64,000 nt of DNA, taken from positions 145,787-209,786 of the forward strand of contig JAEUJZ010000131.1 in the NCBI GenBank assembly GCA_016794505.1, written 5' to 3'. Position 1 is the first letter of the stretch. Each line of letters begins with the position of its first letter. Below the pieces are notes generated by a model, which worked only from the letters and a program-made list of their open reading frames with translations, was not told where the DNA came from and made no database searches. The translations under genes and the position numbers were made by a program. Source of the stretch: Myxococcales bacterium. Its GTDB lineage: Bacteria; Myxococcota_A; Polyangia; Palsa-1104; JAEUJZ01. This document shows, piece after piece, positions 1 to 8,991 of the stretch.

Positions 1-142
1 TCTCGCTGGTGCGACTGACCACGACCTCGGCCGACTGCCCACCCGCTTTCACCGCCTGCTCGACGACGCGCGCCGCGATCTCGCGCACGCTGCGTTCGTC
101 GCTGCTGCCCGGCAGTCCCGCCACATCCCCTGCTGCCTTCAT
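1..142 (-). CDS. pmbA: PmbA/TldE-like protease subunit (5' end only)
   Basis: This is the first 47 codons of a minus-strand gene that runs off the left edge. The visible N-terminus contains an amphipathic helix (VREIAARVVEQAVKAGG) followed by AEVVVSRTSE, the arrangement seen at the start of TldD/PmbA proteins. The ATG overlaps the tldD stop as ATGA, so the two are translationally coupled. In known systems TldD and TldE form a heterodimer that degrades unfolded peptides and helps process microcin or RiPP leader peptides; TldE lacks the metal site. The assignment rests on the N-terminus plus the tldD partner, because the body of the gene is outside the window. Confidence 0.72.
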   Translation of the reverse strand, partial: MKAAGDVAGLPGSSDERSVREIAARVVEQAVKAGGQSAEVVVSRTSE

Positions 143-1626
143 GCCTTGGTTCCTCCGACCGTGATTGCCGCGATCTTGACTGTCGGTGTGCCGATGCCGA
201 CGGGCACTGACTGCCCTTCTTTGCCGCAGGTCCAGCTGCCATCGGACAGCACAAAGTCATTGCCCAGCATCGAGACCTTGGTCAACACGTCGGGTCCGTT
301 GCCGATAAGCTGCACGCCTTTGAGCGGCGCCGTGACCCGTCCGTCCTCGATCAAATACCCCTCGGTCAGCGAAAAGACGAAGTCGCCGCTTTGAATGTCG
401 ACCTGCCCGCCGGAAAAGCGCCGCGCATACACCCCGCGCTTGACCGAGGCCAGGATCTCTTGCGGATCGTGCGGACCGGGCAGCAGATACGTGTTCGTCA
501 TGCGCGGCATGGGCGCCACGCGGAAGCTCTCTCGCCGGCCATTTCCCGTCGGATTTGTGCCCATCAAGCGCGCCGATAGCGCGTCTTGCATGTACGCCCG
601 CAGTACGCCGTTTTCGATCAAGACGTTGCGCTGACCTGGCTCGCCTTCGTCATCGACGTTGATCGATCCCCGGCTGCCCGACAGTGTGCCGTCGTCGACC
701 ACCGTACACAGCGAAGACGCCACCGGCTGCCCGACCCGATCGGCGTAATTCGAAGCCTTCTTGCGGTTGAAGTCGGCTTCCAGCCCATGCCCAACCGCTT
801 CGTGCAGCAAGATGCCCGAGTCGCCTGCGGCCAGCACTACTTCCATCTCGCCAGCCGGAGCCTCTTTCGCATCGAGCATGGCCAGCGCCACGCGCACCGC
901 TTCCTGCGCATGCGACTCTGGCGAGTGCGCATCGAAGTACTCCATTCCATAGCGCCCGCCGCCGCTGCTCGATCCGCCTTGGCGCTTGTTGCCGTCGCCG
1001 CTCTGCTCGGCTACCACCGACACGACGAAGCGCACGAGCGGCTGCACATCGCGATACGCGCGACCGTCTGCCGTGAACAGGCGAATCTCGCGCCACTCTT
1101 CCGACAGGCCGGCGTTGACCTTGACGATGCGCGAATCGCAGGCGCGGGCCGTGCGATCAGCGCGGCGCAACAGTGCCAGCTTGTCCTCGGGCGGGGCCGC
1201 CATGCTGGGGACCGGCACGCTGTAGAACGTCGGAAGCGGCGGCCACTTGATATCAACCGGCGGTGCCTTGCCCCCCGAGGCGGCGATCTGTGCCGCAGTG
1301 CGCGCCGCATGCTGCATCGCTTCGTCGGTGAGCTCTTCGGTATAGGCATAGCCGGTCGCTTCACCTTGCAGCACCCGCACGCCCAAGCCCAGCGTCACGC
1401 CGCGGCTGGTCGTCTTGACCTTTTCTTCTTCGTACGAATAGCTGGCGTTGTCGCTGTACTCGAAGAACAAGTCCGCTGCATCGCCCCCGCGGGACAGCGC
1501 GGTCAAAAGCAAGCGGCGCGCGATCTCATCGGTGATGGCGGAAAGCGGCGTCTTGCGCTGCGCCGACCAATCGCTGCTGGGCTCTGCCTGCGATCTCGCA
1601 ACGTCGACATGGGCAACATCGTGCAT
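139..1626 (-). CDS. tldD: TldD-type metalloprotease
   Basis: A 495-aa zinc metalloprotease of the TldD (modulator of DNA gyrase, peptidase U62) family; E. coli TldD is 481 aa. The catalytic HExxxH motif reads HEAVGHGLE with the first His near residue 275, followed by the conserved NYADRVGQPVAS and SLCTVVDDGT segments. The frame stays open far upstream, but the extension to 2400 is arginine/alanine-rich antisense of the next gene. The internal ATG at 1626 (MHDVAHVDV) gives family length and is the likely start, although no clear Shine-Dalgarno precedes it. The stop overlaps the pmbA start (ATGA). The partner dimer acts in the cytosol on unstructured peptides. Confidence 0.9.
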   Translation of the reverse strand: MHDVAHVDVARSQAEPSSDWSAQRKTPLSAITDEIARRLLLTALSRGGDAADLFFEYSDNASYSYEEEKVKTTSRGVTLGLGVRVLQGEATGYAYTEELTDEAMQHAARTAAQIAASGGKAPPVDIKWPPLPTFYSVPVPSMAAPPEDKLALLRRADRTARACDSRIVKVNAGLSEEWREIRLFTADGRAYRDVQPLVRFVVSVVAEQSGDGNKRQGGSSSGGGRYGMEYFDAHSPESHAQEAVRVALAMLDAKEAPAGEMEVVLAAGDSGILLHEAVGHGLEADFNRKKASNYADRVGQPVASSLCTVVDDGTLSGSRGSINVDDEGEPGQRNVLIENGVLRAYMQDALSARLMGTNPTGNGRRESFRVAPMPRMTNTYLLPGPHDPQEILASVKRGVYARRFSGGQVDIQSGDFVFSLTEGYLIEDGRVTAPLKGVQLIGNGPDVLTKVSMLGNDFVLSDGSWTCGKEGQSVPVGIGTPTVKIAAITVGGTKA

Positions 1627-1736
1627 GAGCGACAGTGTTACGTAACCGCCTGGCTCGACACAAGAACTACCCAGCCGCACCCCTGCGGGCGGCTGCGGGC
1701 CCGCCCCTCGGAACCGCGCTGCGGGCAAAAAAGTGT

Positions 1737-1756
1737 AAAGTGTCACTAGACACTTT
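1737..1756. promoter_or_regulatory. Palindromic operator before the reductase/MerR/diiron operon
   Basis: A perfect 8-bp inverted repeat, AAAGTGTC-ACTA-GACACTTT, with a further direct copy of AAGTGT at 1731-1736. It covers the -35 element of the promoter at 1747-1775. It is the obvious binding site for the MerR-family regulator encoded two genes downstream (3166-4008), but that link is inferred from position only. Placement over the -35, not between -35 and -10, is more typical of repression than of classical MerR activation. Confidence 0.6.
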
Positions 1757-1775
1757 TCATCGGCGCCACTAGACT
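1747..1775 (+). promoter_or_regulatory. Sigma-70-like promoter, probably leaderless
   Basis: TAGACA (1747-1752), a 17-nt spacer and TAGACT (1770-1775) match five and four positions of the -35 and -10 consensus. The ATG of the downstream gene begins at 1783, seven bases after the -10 box, so transcription would start at or next to the start codon. No Shine-Dalgarno is present, which agrees with a leaderless message. Confidence 0.5.
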
Positions 1776-1782
1776 GAATGAC

Positions 1783-3159
1783 ATGAGCACCTCCCAAACT
1801 CCCGCGGTCCTGTCCCCGGTGGCTTCTTCTTCCTCGCTGTCCTTGGCCATGCCGCTTTCCCAAGCGGGCGAGCGCTTGCTCGATCGCTGGGCCGGGCTGC
1901 AGCGCGACCTGCGGATGGTCCTTGACGGCTTCCGCGGCGTGCAGCAGCCGACGTTCAGCCCGCGTCAGCCGCGACGAGCCGATCAGCAGCGCAGCGCGCC
2001 GACCTCTGCACCGTCCATCGCGCAAGCGGCACCGGGTGTGCTCAAGCCGCGGCCGATGGTGGTTCGCCAAGTCATTCGCGAGACCGAAAGCGCCGTCACG
2101 CTGGTGCTGGCCGATCCCAGCGGAGCGCCCATCGCGTTTGCCGCTGGACAGTTCTTCACGTTGCTTGTGCCCTGCGATCCGGCGGGTGGGCCGCCGCTGC
2201 GTCGCGCGTATTCGGCATGCACCAGTCCTCTTGATGCCGAGGGCCGGCCTGCAACCACGGTGGCCATCACCTGCAAGCGCGTAGCTGGCGGCATCGTGTC
2301 GAACTTCCTGAACGATCGCAGCGCGGTCGGCGATGTGCTTTCGCTGCTGGGCCCGTCGGGTCACTTCACGCCACTGCCCCGCGCGGACCAGCATCGCCAC
2401 CTGGTGCTGATCGGCGGCGGCAGCGGCATCACACCGCTGCTTTCGATCGTGCGCGCAACACTGCAGAGCGAGCCCGCTTCGCGCATCACGCTGATCTATG
2501 GCAACCGATCGGCAGCGGACATCTTGTTCCGCGGCGCGCTCGATGAGCTAGCCAGTCAGCACCGCGATCGTCTGTGCATTCGCTTGCTGCTCGATGAGCC
2601 ACCGGCAGACTGGACGGGCGGCCAGGGCTTGCTGGACGAAAAGAACCTGCAGGCCGAGCTTCGCACGCTGTCGCTTATGCCGGGGTCGACGGCGTTTCAG
2701 TCGGATCTGCGGCATGAGTATTTCGTGTGCGGACCCGCGCCGATGATGGCCGCGGCTCGCCACGTGCTGCAGGATGCGGGCGTCCCCGCGACGCAGATCT
2801 GGGAAGAGCGCTTCGCATCGCTGCATGATCCCGTGACCGTTGGTGGAGCAGCGACGCAGCCCGTGCCCATGCAGCTACGCCTGGGGCGGCTCGGTGCCGA
2901 TGGCCAGGTGACAAAGAGCGAGCATGCGATCGTCGTCAAGCCGGGCGAGACGCTGCTGGAAGCCGGCCTGGCCGCGGGCGCCCAGCTGCCGTTTTCGTGC
3001 GCCATGGGTGGCTGCGGTGCCTGCAAAGGGCGCCTGAGAGAAGGCGATGTTGTGATGTCCGAGCCGAACTGCCTGTCGTCGAGCGAGCGGGCTTCTGGCT
3101 ATGTCTTACCGTGCATCGCCAAGCCCACCGGCCCCGTGCAGCTTGACGTCGAGTCGTAA
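1783..3159 (+). CDS. FAD/NAD(P)H and [2Fe-2S] oxidoreductase (ferredoxin reductase-like)
   Basis: A 458-aa electron-transfer flavoprotein. After an N-terminal extension of about 85 residues without obvious homology comes an FNR-type FAD domain (RAYSACTSP near residue 140), an NAD(P)H domain (LIGGGSGITP near 208, CGPAPMM) and a C-terminal plant-type ferredoxin domain with Cys ligands in FSCAMGGCGACKG (from about residue 405) and LPC near the end. This order matches PaaE/HcR-type reductases that feed oxygenases. It is the first gene of an operon with a MerR regulator (6-nt gap) and a diiron protein, so it is the likely electron donor for that protein. The start at 1783 is supported by the promoter placement. 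Confidence 0.85.
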   Translation: MSTSQTPAVLSPVASSSSLSLAMPLSQAGERLLDRWAGLQRDLRMVLDGFRGVQQPTFSPRQPRRADQQRSAPTSAPSIAQAAPGVLKPRPMVVRQVIRETESAVTLVLADPSGAPIAFAAGQFFTLLVPCDPAGGPPLRRAYSACTSPLDAEGRPATTVAITCKRVAGGIVSNFLNDRSAVGDVLSLLGPSGHFTPLPRADQHRHLVLIGGGSGITPLLSIVRATLQSEPASRITLIYGNRSAADILFRGALDELASQHRDRLCIRLLLDEPPADWTGGQGLLDEKNLQAELRTLSLMPGSTAFQSDLRHEYFVCGPAPMMAAARHVLQDAGVPATQIWEERFASLHDPVTVGGAATQPVPMQLRLGRLGADGQVTKSEHAIVVKPGETLLEAGLAAGAQLPFSCAMGGCGACKGRLREGDVVMSEPNCLSSSERASGYVLPCIAKPTGPVQLDVES

Positions 3160-3165
3160 CGATCC

Positions 3166-4008
3166 ATGGCCATGCCTGAGCGCCACTACCGAATGAAAGA
3201 TCTGTGCGATGCCAGCGGCCTCGGTCGCCAGGCCATCCACTTTTATATTCGCGAAGGGCTTCTGCCTGAAGGCCACAAGACGGGCCGCAACATGGCGTAT
3301 TACACCGAGGCGCACCTCGATCGCCTGCGCCTGATTCGCCGCTTGCAAGACGAGCAGTTCTTGCCGCTAAAAGCCATTCGCGCCGTGCTTTCGGCGTATG
3401 AAGATGACGAAGAGGCGAGCGACGAAGGGCCCGCACACGAGGGCGCATTTAGCCCGGCGCAGAAACAGCTGATCGCGGCCGTGCAAACACGACTCAAGAC
3501 CACGCTCGGCAGCGCGCATCCCGAGCAGACGACGCCGGTTCTGCCCTTGCTGCAGCGCTTGGCCATCGATCCGCAGGACTTCACCGAGCTTGTCGAGCTG
3601 GGCCTGATCGCCCTCACAAACAACAAAGCCGCGCATCACAGCGCAGGTCCGAACCACCAGACCAGCGCGGGCCGCACAAGCGACAAAGGCAAGCGCGGTC
3701 GCAGTCCGTTGGCGCAGCTTGCCGATGCCCACATGCGACAAGACGATGTGTGGCTGATCGAGCTATTGGCTTCGCTGCGCAAGCTGGGTCTGTCGCGCGA
3801 GCTCGGCTTTCTGCCGTCGGATCTGACGATCATCGATGACGCGGTGTCGGCCCTGTTTCGCAAAGAGACCAAGCTCCTGCGTATGCGCCTAACCCACGTC
3901 GATGCCGAGACCGCAGCGACGTTGGTCGAGCACGCGCTGCCGATCATGAATCAGCTGCTCGTGCGGCTGCACGAAGCGAAGATCCGCAACTTCATCGCTG
4001 CGCTCTAG
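3166..4008 (+). CDS. MerR family transcriptional regulator
   Basis: A 280-aa regulator. The N-terminal MerR winged helix is clear: YRMKDLCDASGLGRQAIHFYIREGLLP, then GRNMAYYTEAHLDRLRLIRRLQDEQFLPLKAIRAVL. The C-terminal two thirds are helical and lack the cysteines of metal-sensing or SoxR-type members, so the ligand is unknown. It sits between the reductase (6 nt upstream) and the diiron protein (17 nt downstream), so it is cotranscribed with its probable targets and is a good candidate to bind the palindrome at 1737-1756. ATG 3172 is an alternative start. Confidence 0.85.
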   Translation: MAMPERHYRMKDLCDASGLGRQAIHFYIREGLLPEGHKTGRNMAYYTEAHLDRLRLIRRLQDEQFLPLKAIRAVLSAYEDDEEASDEGPAHEGAFSPAQKQLIAAVQTRLKTTLGSAHPEQTTPVLPLLQRLAIDPQDFTELVELGLIALTNNKAAHHSAGPNHQTSAGRTSDKGKRGRSPLAQLADAHMRQDDVWLIELLASLRKLGLSRELGFLPSDLTIIDDAVSALFRKETKLLRMRLTHVDAETAATLVEHALPIMNQLLVRLHEAKIRNFIAAL

Positions 4009-4025
4009 CAGCACCGGAGGATGTC

Positions 4026-5270
4026 ATGGACGCCACCCCGCATCGCGAAAAGACGGCTGCTAAAAACCGCGTCGCCAAGCTGACTTCGCTTCTGCCTGCG
4101 CGCATGCGTGAGCGCTTGGATCCCTACCTTGAGACGCTAGAGCTTTTGTCCGAGATTCGCAGTCCGCAGGTGCTGCTTTCGCTGGGCCCACCCGGTGTGC
4201 GCGGCCTGCTTTTCAAGCGCGGCAAGCAAGGCGTCCCGACGCAGATCACCGCGCATCACAAGGCTCACTTCGACTGGGGATATCCCGAGGATCACCCCGA
4301 GATGCACGACCTGTTCGTGCGCGCCAAGCAAGGCCAGTGGGATGGCGACAGCTTGCCGTGGCACATCTCGGTCGATCCCGAAAACCCAGAAGTGCCGCTC
4401 TTGCCACGCGACTTTTTGGCCATGGATCTGCTGAAGGAATGGGGCTATGCGCTGTCGCGCAAAGAAGAGCAGCTCATGATCCACAGCGTCGTTTCGTGGA
4501 TGCTGTCGCAGTTCCTGCATGGTGAACAGGGCGCGCTGTTCGCCGCGGCGCAAGTCACCGAAGCGGTGCAGTTCTTCGATGGCAAGCTCTATGGCTCGAC
4601 GCAGGTGATGGACGAAGGCCGACACGTCGAGGTGTTCTCGCGCTATCTCGACGGCAAGCTGGGCAAGCTCTATCACATCAATGACAACCTGTTCGTCATC
4701 ATTGATGCGCTGATGTCCGATGGCCGCTGGGACATGAAGTTCCTGGGCATGCAGATCATGGTCGAAGGTCTGGCGCTGGGCGCGTTCGGCACGCTGTATC
4801 GCCTGACCAAAGAGCCGCTCTTGCGTGAGCTCTTGCGCATGGTGATTCTCGACGAGGCGCGCCATGTTCACTACGGCGTGCTGGCCCTGCGCGAGCACAT
4901 CACCACGCAGCTCTCGGAACGCGAGCGGCAAGAGCGCGAAGACTGGGCGTTTGAAGTCGCGCTGCTGATGCGCAACCGCTTCATGGCGTACGAGGTCTAT
5001 GACGAGTGGTTTGCGGGCCGCATGCCGCGTGCGGTGTGGCGAACATTCATCAACCAGTCGCCGAGCATGCGCGAGTTCCGCCACGTGATGTTCAATCGCC
5101 TGATGCCCAACCTGCGCGAGATCGGACTTCTGTCCGCGCGCATCCGACCGCGCTATGAGCAGGCTGGCCTCTTGCGTTATTCCGAGGGAGTCGCCGCGCC
5201 CGAGCTTACGGCGCAGCAGATGCTGCGCGATCTCGACACGCCGCTTGTGGTTCGCCCAAAATCCGCCTGA
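4026..5270 (+). CDS. Ferritin-like diiron protein (putative oxygenase/desaturase)
   Basis: A 414-aa soluble, mostly helical protein with a complete set of carboxylate-bridged diiron ligands: an early Glu in LHGEQGA, DEGRHVE, a second lone Glu in MVEGLALGAFG, and DEARHVHYG. Two (D/E)ExRH motifs separated by about 90 residues define the class that includes ribonucleotide reductase R2, AurF-like N-oxygenases and acyl-ACP desaturases. The substrate cannot be told from sequence. A good ribosome site (GGAGGATGTC) precedes ATG 4026. Cotranscription with a flavin/[2Fe-2S] reductase suggests an oxygen-activating enzyme with its own reductase and not an iron-storage ferritin. Confidence 0.78.
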   Translation: MDATPHREKTAAKNRVAKLTSLLPARMRERLDPYLETLELLSEIRSPQVLLSLGPPGVRGLLFKRGKQGVPTQITAHHKAHFDWGYPEDHPEMHDLFVRAKQGQWDGDSLPWHISVDPENPEVPLLPRDFLAMDLLKEWGYALSRKEEQLMIHSVVSWMLSQFLHGEQGALFAAAQVTEAVQFFDGKLYGSTQVMDEGRHVEVFSRYLDGKLGKLYHINDNLFVIIDALMSDGRWDMKFLGMQIMVEGLALGAFGTLYRLTKEPLLRELLRMVILDEARHVHYGVLALREHITTQLSERERQEREDWAFEVALLMRNRFMAYEVYDEWFAGRMPRAVWRTFINQSPSMREFRHVMFNRLMPNLREIGLLSARIRPRYEQAGLLRYSEGVAAPELTAQQMLRDLDTPLVVRPKSA

Positions 5271-5385
5271 ACGTCCGGCCCGCCCTCGCTGAATCTGCGC
5301 TCTGGTTCGCCTGTGCGTTCTGATATGCTGCCGCCCCATTACCGCTTCAACGCATCACGCGCGATAGCAGACGGCAGGTCCAAAC

Positions 5386-6567
5386 ATGAGCCAGTCTTCG
5401 TCCTTCGTTCGCCCGAAAGTCCCAGGTCCCCTCACCATCATCGGCCTCGATGCCGTTCACTTCTTCGTCGGCAACTTGAGCCGAGCGCGCCGCTTCTATC
5501 AGAACCGGCTCGACTTTGATGAAGTGGCGCAGTCGACCGTCGACACGTCGCATCGCGATCAAATGGAATCGGTGGTGTTTCAAGCCGGCGATGCGCGCTT
5601 GATGTTCTCGGCGCCGCTCGCAGGCAGCTCGCGTGCAGCCCGCTATCTGCGCCGTCATCCCGACAGCGCTGCCGAGCTGATCGTGCGGGTTCGCGATCTC
5701 GACCGTGCGTATGACGTGCTGCAAGCGCGCGATGCCACGCTGATCACCGAGCGCCTGGAAACCCAGACCGAGTCGGGACCGGCCCGCTTCTTCGTGATTG
5801 CTACGCCGCTCGGCGATACCAACATCACGTTTCTTGAGCGCTCCGATGGGCCGTTTGTGCCGCCAGGCTTCCGCGTCACAGGCACGGCGCGGGCCAAGAA
5901 CCCGCTTGGCATCAGCGGCATCGATCACATCACATCGAACATGCGCGTGCTGCGCCCTTGGATCGACTTTCTGCGCGACATGCTCGACTTCCAGCCGTAC
6001 TGGAACGTGGCCTTTCACACCAACGACCTGCGCCCCGACATGAAGACAGGCACAGGCCTGCGATCCAAGGTCATGTGGGAACCGTACTCGGGCTTGAAGT
6101 TCGCGAACAACGAGCCGCTGCGCCCGCACTTCGAGAAATCACAGATCGCCATCTTCTGCGCCGATAACCAAGGCCCAGGGATGCAGCACGTGGCGCTTTC
6201 GTTGCCCAATATCTGCGAAGCGGTGGCTGAGCTTCGCCGCCGCAGCATCGAATTCCTCAGCACGCCGGGCACGTACTACGACGCGCTGCCCGAGCGCCTG
6301 GCGCGACAGGGCGTGCCGGCGGTGCGCGAGCCCATGGCTGAGCTTCGCCGCTTGGGCATTCAGGCCGACGGCAACCAGGATGGCTATCTGCTGCAGATCT
6401 TCATGAAGGACGCCGCGCTTTACTATCAAGATCCCAGCGCGGGTCCGTTCTTCTTGGAGCTGATTCAGCGCGAAGGGGCGCGCTCGTTTGGCGAAGGCAA
6501 CTTCCGGGCCCTGTTTGAAGCCATCGAGCGCGAGCAGACTGGCGAGAACAAGTACCCGGCGCAGTAA
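5386..6567 (+). CDS. hppD: 4-hydroxyphenylpyruvate dioxygenase
   Basis: This 393-aa vicinal-oxygen-chelate enzyme converts 4-hydroxyphenylpyruvate to homogentisate, the second step of tyrosine breakdown. The N-terminal barrel begins with GLDAVHFFVGNLSRARRFY and the catalytic barrel with GIDHITSNM. The three iron ligands are visible as His180 (GIDHIT), His268 (GMQHVALS) and Glu358 (FFLELIQREG). Length is typical (350-400 aa). It is followed after 22 nt by homogentisate dioxygenase. A TATGCT -10-like box lies about 60 nt upstream of the start. Confidence 0.95.
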   Translation: MSQSSSFVRPKVPGPLTIIGLDAVHFFVGNLSRARRFYQNRLDFDEVAQSTVDTSHRDQMESVVFQAGDARLMFSAPLAGSSRAARYLRRHPDSAAELIVRVRDLDRAYDVLQARDATLITERLETQTESGPARFFVIATPLGDTNITFLERSDGPFVPPGFRVTGTARAKNPLGISGIDHITSNMRVLRPWIDFLRDMLDFQPYWNVAFHTNDLRPDMKTGTGLRSKVMWEPYSGLKFANNEPLRPHFEKSQIAIFCADNQGPGMQHVALSLPNICEAVAELRRRSIEFLSTPGTYYDALPERLARQGVPAVREPMAELRRLGIQADGNQDGYLLQIFMKDAALYYQDPSAGPFFLELIQREGARSFGEGNFRALFEAIEREQTGENKYPAQ

Positions 6568-6589
6568 GCGAACAAGGCAGAGGCTCTTC

Positions 6590-7798
6590 ATGCTCGACCG
6601 CATCTGTTTGGGCAAGGTTCCGCGCAAGCATCACACCGTGCTGCGCGATGAAAAAGGCACGCTGCTCTATGAGCACTGCATCACGCGCCGCGGCTTTGAT
6701 GGGGCGTACAGCATCGTCTATGAACGAGCGCTGCCGCCTCGTGATGCGGCGCTGCGCAGTCCCAGCCTGGCCCCCGATGGCGATCTGCATCCCGACGCAG
6801 CGGGTGAGCGAGCACCGCTCTTGGCGCGTCGCCACTTTCTTGGCGGTCGCGTGCTTTCTGACGTGCCCGGCGGCGATCACATCGCGACGCGACGCCTGCT
6901 GTTCGTCAACGAAGACGTCGCAGTCGGAATCTGTCGCCCGCTTTCGGCGCAAGGGCGCTATTTCGCAAACGGCGATGCCGACGATCTGTTCTTTGTTCAT
7001 GCCGGCACGGGCACGCTGCAGACGATGTTCGGACCGCTGCGCTATCAGCCGGGTGACTATCTGTTGATTCCACGCGGCACGATCTATCGCGTGGTGCCCG
7101 ATGTCGCCGCCGCGGCGGCGCCGCCTTTGTGGCTGGTGATCGAAGGTCGCAGCTACCTGGAGATTCCTGCCAACTTCCGAAACCCCGTTGGTCAGCTGCG
7201 CATGGATGCGCCGTACTGCCACCGTGACTTCCGCCGGCCCGAGCGCCTGCCCGAGCCCAGCGGAAGCGACTTTGAAAAAGGGCAGTATCCGATCGTCATC
7301 AAGCGCGGCGGCACCTATCACGAAGTCGTCCGCAGCACCGATCCCATGGACATCGTCGGGTGGGATGGCGCGGTGTATCCGATCGCGCTTTCGATCCACG
7401 ACTATCAGCCCAAGACCGGTCGTGTTCACTTGCCCCCGACGACATTTTCGACGTTTGTCGGCGGCGGATTCATCGTCTGCAGCTTCGTGCCGCGCGTCGT
7501 TGACTACGACGAAAACGCCATTCCGTGCCCGTATCCGCACTCTAGCGTCGACTGTGACGAGGTGTTGTTTTATGTCAGCGGCAACTTCACCAGCCGTCGC
7601 GGCGTCGGGCCAGCTAGCCTCAGCTTTCACCCGGCGGGCATCCCGCATGGCCCGCAGCCTGGCGCCTATGAAGCCAGCATCGGGGCGCGTCGCACCGACG
7701 AGCTAGCGGTGATGGTCGACACATTCAAGCCGCTTCTGGCCACGCCGCACGCACTTGCCGTGGAAGATCGCAACTACCACGCCACGTGGCGCGCTTAG
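6590..7798 (+). CDS. hmgA: Homogentisate 1,2-dioxygenase
   Basis: A 402-aa cupin dioxygenase that opens homogentisate to maleylacetoacetate. Family signatures include GDYLLIPRGTIYRV, the LEIPANFRNPVGQL segment and the C-terminal GNFTSRRGVGPASLSFHPAGIPHGPQPG. Likely iron ligands are His317, Glu324 and His353. It is shorter than the classical 430-445 aa HmgA and belongs to the compact bacterial branch. The frame is open from 6488, but ATG 6590 after GGCAGAGG gives the proper N-terminus. It is in an operon with hppD. The next pathway steps (maleylacetoacetate isomerase, fumarylacetoacetase) are not in the window. Confidence 0.93.
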   Translation: MLDRICLGKVPRKHHTVLRDEKGTLLYEHCITRRGFDGAYSIVYERALPPRDAALRSPSLAPDGDLHPDAAGERAPLLARRHFLGGRVLSDVPGGDHIATRRLLFVNEDVAVGICRPLSAQGRYFANGDADDLFFVHAGTGTLQTMFGPLRYQPGDYLLIPRGTIYRVVPDVAAAAAPPLWLVIEGRSYLEIPANFRNPVGQLRMDAPYCHRDFRRPERLPEPSGSDFEKGQYPIVIKRGGTYHEVVRSTDPMDIVGWDGAVYPIALSIHDYQPKTGRVHLPPTTFSTFVGGGFIVCSFVPRVVDYDENAIPCPYPHSSVDCDEVLFYVSGNFTSRRGVGPASLSFHPAGIPHGPQPGAYEASIGARRTDELAVMVDTFKPLLATPHALAVEDRNYHATWRA

Positions 7799-7807
7799 AT
7801 CTCGCGC

Positions 7808-8851
7808 ATGCTGCGACCGCTGCTGTTGCTGCCGGGCATCGGGCTCGCCGCGCTGCTGGGCGGGCTGTCGCTGGGCCTGCACGCGCTGCAAGGCCGCTTC
7901 CTGGCCCACCCTCCGCTTGAGAGCTTGGTCCTGGCGCTGCTTCTTGGCGTGGTGTTCCGACAGGTATTTGGTGTGATTCCGCGCTGCCTGCCGGGGCAAA
8001 GCTTCTGCGCCAAGCAGCTCTTGGAAGTCGCGGTCCTGCTTCTGGGCGCAACCATGGATGTGCGTCAGGTCGTGGCCGGCGGGCCGCGGCTTCTGATCGC
8101 GGTCGCGCTGGTCGTGGGCATCTCTCTGCCTGGAGGCGTGCTGCTGTCGCGCTGGCTGTTTCGGCTCGAACGCAAGCCCGCGGTGCTCATTGCGGTGGGC
8201 AATGCCATCTGCGGCAACTCGGCCATCGCAACGGTGGCGCCGCTCATCGCCGCCAGCACGACCGAGGTCGCAGGTGCGATCGCGTTTACGGCGCTACTCG
8301 GCGTGGGCTTGGTCTTGCTTCTGCCGTTTGCCATCCCGCTGTTCGGTCTCAGTCACTCTCAGTACGGGGTCTTGGTGGGGCTGAGCGTCTATGCCGTGCC
8401 GCAGGTCTTGGCTGCGAGCTATCCAGTCAGCGAAGTGGCCGGGCAGAGCGCGACCCTAGTTAAGCTGATCCGCGTCCTGTTCTTGGCGCCTGTGGCGGTG
8501 TTTTTCTCGCTGCGTGAAGGCGTGCGGGCCGCCGCCGATTCCAACCAGGCAGCCTCGGGCAACCGGAAACCGCGCCTGTCTTTTAGGCAGCTTGTGCCGT
8601 GGTTCATCGCCGGCTTCCTTGTGCTGTCGGCGCTGCGCTCGGTCGGATTGATCTCGGTCAGCGTCGCATCGGGGATCAAAGAAGCAAGCCGCCTGCTTAC
8701 GATCATGGGCATGGCGGCCTTGGGTCTCTCCGTCGATGTACACGCGCTGCGGATGGCCGGACGACGAACCGCAGGAGCGGTCTTGACCTCGCTGCTCTTG
8801 CTCTTGGGGGTCAGCTTGCTGCTCATTTCTGGCCTGCGGCTCGGTCTGTAA
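7808..8851 (+). CDS. YeiH family putative sulfate exporter
   Basis: A 347-aa integral membrane protein with about ten hydrophobic segments. The YeiH/UPF0324 signature is clear: KQLLEVAVLLLGATMDV, AVGNAICGNSAIATVAP and GLSVYAVPQVLAA. Family members are proposed to export sulfate, but evidence for the substrate is weak. It starts 9 nt after hmgA stops, so it can be cotranscribed with tyrosine catabolism genes, although no metabolic link is evident. Confidence 0.85.
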   Translation: MLRPLLLLPGIGLAALLGGLSLGLHALQGRFLAHPPLESLVLALLLGVVFRQVFGVIPRCLPGQSFCAKQLLEVAVLLLGATMDVRQVVAGGPRLLIAVALVVGISLPGGVLLSRWLFRLERKPAVLIAVGNAICGNSAIATVAPLIAASTTEVAGAIAFTALLGVGLVLLLPFAIPLFGLSHSQYGVLVGLSVYAVPQVLAASYPVSEVAGQSATLVKLIRVLFLAPVAVFFSLREGVRAAADSNQAASGNRKPRLSFRQLVPWFIAGFLVLSALRSVGLISVSVASGIKEASRLLTIMGMAALGLSVDVHALRMAGRRTAGAVLTSLLLLLGVSLLLISGLRLGL

Positions 8852-8991
8852 GCAGGCGCGTTGCCGTCGCTGCAACACGCATAAGCCTCCAGAACCTGAG
8901 ACAAAGAACGCAAAGACGCCACCCGACTTTGCGTGTTACGATGCCGCAGAATGTCTATGTCTGCTGCGACGCACAGTCGGGGAGGGGGCTG

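Noticed and set aside
586..1749. 387-aa plus-strand ORF over tldD
   Set aside because: Shadow frame in high-GC DNA; the minus strand holds a well-supported gene.
1627..2400. N-terminal extension of tldD
   Set aside because: Open frame antisense to the reductase gene, Arg/Ala-rich, beyond the family N-terminus; the true start is ATG 1626.
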